Position numbers and translations under genes: made by a program
Part shown: in pieces, positions 62,701-64,000 of the stretch
How the letters are laid out: every line of letters starts with the position of its first letter
Numbering within the stretch: the first letter of the stretch is position 1
Assembly: GCA_009760885.1 (NCBI GenBank)
Contig: CM019716.1
Location: 6,543,938 to 6,607,937, forward strand
Direction of reading: 5' to 3'
DNA length: 64,000 nucleotides
Source: Achatina immaculata
Lineage: Eukaryota; Mollusca; Gastropoda; Stylommatophora; Achatinidae
Notes under the pieces: model-generated
Database searches by the model: none
Seen by the model: the letters and a program-made list of their open reading frames with translations, nothing else
Told to the model about the DNA's origin: nothing

Positions 62701-62778
62701 TGCGGGCTGACTACTAAACATCTGGCCCAGGGGAATCTCCATCATACAGTGTACAAGTTGCCACAATTCAATAATGTT
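41752..62778 (-). CDS. NUP93: Nuclear pore complex protein NUP93 (C-terminal 603 residues, 16 exons; 5' end outside window)
   Basis: Scaffold nucleoporin of the Nic96/Nup93 family, part of the inner-ring Nup93 subcomplex; an all-helical solenoid. Exons in transcript order: 62633-62778, 60218-60341, 59045-59142, 58577-58714, 57527-57705, 55769-55960, 53589-53715, 52708-52780, 51841-51885, 50957-51073, 49627-49745, 48987-49104, 45798-45881, 45095-45165, 44244-44304, 41752-41871. All phases join and sum to 1812 nt including TGA. Hallmarks: [115 protein letters not shown], and the ending [10 protein letters not shown]. The human protein is about 819 residues, so about 215 residues lie beyond the right edge. 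Poly(A) candidates are AATAAA at 41235-41240 and 41015-41020. No frame damage is seen. Confidence 0.95.
42000..43320 (-). mobile_element. LINE, type 4, in the NUP93 last intron
   Basis: Minus-strand RT pieces: [71 protein letters not shown] and the C-terminal [38 protein letters not shown]. Same sense as the host gene, with several frame breaks. (ATC)n lies at its 3' end (41998-42013). Confidence 0.88.
43525..43797 (+). mobile_element. LINE 3' fragment, main family, plus strand
   Basis: The plus-strand copy ends with ACGTTTAGCAGCACGGGAAG then GATGTAAG, the family terminus. The frame is broken. Confidence 0.78.
43985..44195. repeat. Triplicated LINE type-3 tail (about 70 bp)
   Basis: Three units each with CATGTCCCTTATGGAACTTT, GCCTCCCTAACAGCTCT and GTAGGCCTCTCAGTCAGTCA: a tandem array made from the last 70 bases of LINE type 3. 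Confidence 0.85.
44690..44925. repeat. 81-bp triplicate in NUP93 intron
   Basis: Three units of GAAAGAATGTGTTAGAGAGA...AATATTACATGGGCTTAAAT. Confidence 0.85.
46110..46350 (-). mobile_element. tRNA-derived SINE
   Basis: The minus strand begins ATGAGTGGCAAAGTGGTTAG and includes GTCGGGGGTTCAAATCCAGC. TGGCAAAGTGG fits the pol III A box and GGTTCAAATCC the B box. A TAGAAATGGGTAC block and a non-tRNA body follow. Related degenerate copies lie at 40490-40680 and 52165-52385. Confidence 0.82.
46533..47077 (+). mobile_element. Internally deleted mariner of a second lineage
   Basis: The N-terminal transposase part ([36 protein letters not shown]) joins directly to a C-terminal piece ([11 protein letters not shown], decayed LAPSNFHLF-like region), and the right end is GGGTCAGACCTCG before TA. 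The left terminal repeat is not seen. Lies in a NUP93 intron. Confidence 0.8.
47300..47815. repeat. Compound minisatellite with variable (TC)n
   Basis: About 16 units of TTGATAACCATGATTCTATT followed by (CT)4-7, so unit length varies (about 28-32 bp) through the microsatellite inside each unit. Confidence 0.92.
48068..48985 (-). repeat. 55-bp minisatellite carrying the NUP93 exon-intron junction
   Basis: About 15 head-to-tail units of 55 bp. On the minus strand each holds the coding-like end VAVDSALE followed by GTAATC or a close variant, then intron sequence ending near CTAGCTGTTGATTTG. The unit differs from the real exon end by a few bases (GTGGCAGTA against GGTGCAATG). Interrupted at about 48688-48851 by a SINE-like insertion. 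Confidence 0.92.
48688..48851 (+). mobile_element. Solo SINE-like element with (GAA)n tail
   Basis: About 165 bp inserted inside the 55-bp minisatellite, ending in GAAGAAGAAGAAGAAGAA. The same sequence forms one end of both composite repeats (reverse complement at 1125-1300; same strand at 32330-32487). Rich in GTGGTCC/GGACCAC inverted pairs. I saw no clear pol III A or B box. Confidence 0.7.
48987..49104 (-). CDS. NUP93: NUP93 exon whose donor region seeds a minisatellite
   Basis: It encodes YRTLGHEGS, then [17 protein letters not shown] and EGAMDSALE, ending GAG|GTAAGC. The last 21-24 bases and the donor are repeated about 15 times in the following intron as part of a 55-bp minisatellite. 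Confidence 0.93.
51220..51405. repeat. Short tandem repeat in NUP93 intron
   Basis: Four to five units of AAAATCTGAGTGTTCTTGTC followed by ACTTGAGGAATCTAAC, with length differences. Confidence 0.8.
52165..52385 (-). mobile_element. Degenerate tRNA-derived SINE copy
   Basis: It shares the TATTTCTACAGCTGGGTG block and overall layout with the SINE at 46110-46350; the pol III boxes have decayed. Confidence 0.55.
52915..53105. repeat. 36-bp minisatellite in NUP93 intron
   Basis: Five units of CATCACATAATGTTCTGTCT, TGCTACATACAGGAGA. 36 bases keeps all frames open, explaining the 177- and 126-residue ORFs here. Confidence 0.9.
53950..54260 (-). other. GC-rich island in NUP93 intron, possible repeat fragment
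   Basis: About 300 bp clearly richer in GC than its surroundings, with two overlapping minus-strand frames of 96 codons each (one starting [20 protein letters not shown]). No splice or domain evidence. It could be a 5' piece of a mobile element; function unknown. Confidence 0.4.
55185..55715. repeat. Polypurine minisatellite
   Basis: Nearly pure G/A on the plus strand: units of GGGAAGAGAGAGATGGAAGT then GAGATATGGAGA, followed by (AG)n. About 50 bp downstream of the NUP93 exon at 55769-55960. Confidence 0.9.
56820..57115. repeat. Degenerate tandem repeat (AGATATATAAAG type)
   Basis: Seven or more diverged units of roughly 35-45 bp with AGATATATAAAGCAAACATC and ACAGAACAACAGTATCAA. Confidence 0.7.
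59565..59900. repeat. 55-bp minisatellite, second type
   Basis: Six units of GTCACTAGAGTAGGCAGCTC then TCCCTCATTAAATAACATA or a related end. Confidence 0.88.
60218..60341 (-). CDS. NUP93: NUP93 exon with GC donor
   Basis: The acceptor ATGTCAG completes the split Arg codon (AG|G). The exon reads [17 protein letters not shown] and ends VMAQSSE at GAG|GCAAGT. A GT four bases later would give the wrong phase for the next exon ([10 protein letters not shown]), so the intron from 60217 to 59143 is GC-AG. Confidence 0.9.
60375..60545. repeat. Degenerate 40-bp tandem repeat beside a NUP93 exon
   Basis: Four diverged units of TTTCTTGTGAGAAACTTACA, AATCTAGCTTTTTACA. Confidence 0.65.
61443..62480 (-). 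mobile_element. LINE main family, interrupted by another LINE tail
   Basis: The minus-strand 3' part at 61443-62065 ([40 protein letters not shown]) and more RT at 62208-62480 ([10 protein letters not shown], region before the catalytic box). The segment 62066-62207 is a plus-strand LINE type-3 terminus inserted between them. Confidence 0.85.
62066..62207 (+). mobile_element. LINE type-3 tail nested in the main-family LINE
   Basis: The plus strand reads [20 protein letters not shown] then GHANE and a stop, with (ATGA)n at its end. Opposite in orientation to its host LINE. Confidence 0.8.
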
Positions 62779-63062
62779 CTGAGACAAGAAGAATATTAAC
62801 TGTCAATAACTTCACTGCTTCACATTACCAGAACTTGGGGAGGGGGAAAGAGAGAAAAGAGAAGGTATAACAGTCATAGCTGCATTCTGTAGATGAACCA
62901 GAAAAATACCTTCCTGAGACCAAGATTCAACTGAATGCAGCACAATCCAAACTTATTTTGACAAGATTTGTTACAAAAACAAAGCTGAATGGTATCTAAG
63001 ATACCAGTGGCTATCTTCTAATGAGCTGTACTGCTAAATGTGACTCATGATTTATAAAAAAT

Positions 63063-63390
63063 CTCTCTCTCTGAACCTTAAGTGCCCAGGGCACATGGGG
63101 CTTCCGCAAGGGTTTTCCACAAATGCCTGTACTCTGTCTTTTTTTCTGCTCTTGCCCAGGTAAGTCCTTATAAAAACTAGACCTAATAAAAAGTCAGTAT
63201 GTATGAAAGTGCAGAAGTAAGGGTAGACCAAAAGAGACATGGAGAAGAACAACAGAAAGGATGTTGAGCAATAGAGGGCTCACCTGGGCAAGAGCAGAAA
63301 AAAAAGGCGAAAGACAGGCATTTGTGGAAAACCCTTGCGGAAGCCCCATGTGCCCTGGGCACTTAAGGTTCAGAGAGAGAGAGAGATGTA
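63063..63390. mobile_element. Inverted pair of LINE type-1 tails
   Basis: The minus-strand tail at 63063-63158 and the plus-strand tail at 63210-63390 share about 95 bp (CTTGCGGAAGCCCCATGTGC block), each ending in (GA)n. They face each other tail-outward and could fold as a hairpin in NUP93 pre-mRNA. Confidence 0.82.
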
Positions 63391-63667
63391 TGAAAGTGGA
63401 ATATGGAAAACAAATTAAAAAAAAAAAAATTCTAAAGCTTCTTTTCATGAAATCTTTGTGAGAACTACAAATAAATTTTCTCTGTTAATTTTAAAAATGT
63501 GACAACTTCTCCCTTTACAAAATATTGGCAAAATGTTAATTTACACATTGGAAAGTCATTCTGGACCCCACTTTACAACTTATCCGTTTATAAACTGCAT
63601 ATATCACTTAATAAACTAAGACAATATACTGATTTATAATTATGAATAAGTTATCCATTTACAAACC

Positions 63668-63790
63668 TAGGACAAGAGCTATCCTCTGAAACCTTTACGG
63701 TAGCTGCAATACTTGATCTATATAAAAGTGATAAAAGCTATCCTCTGAAATCTTTATTGTTGCTGCAATACTTGATCTATATAAAAGTAT
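63668..63790. repeat. 60-bp direct duplication
   Basis: Two units of AGCTATCCTCTGAAACCTTT then GCTGCAATACTTGATCTATA. Confidence 0.85.
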
Positions 63791-64000
63791 TAGAAAACTA
63801 ACAGAAATAATCTGGCAACATAGAAAGGTGCCTGACTTTTGATGATGGACACACACAACACCCCCCCCCCCCCATAGTGAAATTAATGCAGAGTAGAATA
63901 GATGGAGAATGAGGTGATCAAATGAGATCAAATACAATGACATATCAAGAAAACAGTTTATCCCAGATTTCCATGTCAGACAATCAAGACCCTGGCCTCA

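Noticed and set aside
63960..64000. Possible next NUP93 exon at the window edge
   Set aside because: No minus-strand frame here shows recognisable NUP93 sequence or a clear splice site in the bases available.

Overview
The window is animal nuclear DNA. Two conserved multi-exon genes, KDM8 and NUP93, are recognisable, both on the minus strand. Their introns follow GT-AG or GC-AG rules, coding density is low, and the rest is mostly LINE remnants, mariner transposons, a tRNA-derived SINE and a great many minisatellites. The protein divergence, the LINE types (endonuclease/reverse transcriptase elements close to the 'CFDP2-like' proteins) and the SINE style suggest a lophotrochozoan, most likely a mollusc. 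I cannot name the species.

Layout. 1-7.9 kb: no host gene; a 36-bp minisatellite, a composite repeat of about 1.3 kb, LINE 3' ends and several short tandem arrays. 7.96-29.6 kb: KDM8/JMJD5 (JmjC 2-oxoglutarate oxygenase), read right to left. The two catalytic 3' exons are single copy (7960-8217 and 9008-9151). The second coding exon is present six times (four intact, two broken) and the first coding exon four times, with 46-bp and 49-bp minisatellites between the copies. 30.1-41 kb: intergenic, holding LINE copies (the longest 32.6-35.3 kb), an inverted second copy of the composite repeat, and a nearly full-length but frameshifted mariner (37.9-39.2 kb). 41.75-62.78 kb: 16 exons for the C-terminal 603 residues of NUP93, with its 5' exons beyond the right edge. 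Its introns carry LINEs, SINEs, an internally deleted mariner and large minisatellites, one of which has amplified a NUP93 exon-intron junction.

The two genes have no known shared pathway: KDM8 acts on arginyl or histone substrates, mainly in the nucleus, and NUP93 is a scaffold of the nuclear pore inner ring. The most remarkable structure is the KDM8 5' exon array. Both repeated exons start and end in phase 0, so splicing could include one or several copies without breaking the frame. The alternatives are a recent tandem expansion driven by minisatellite recombination, or false duplication in the assembly. Small ordered differences between copies, and several apparent microhomology junctions, allow these to be tested.
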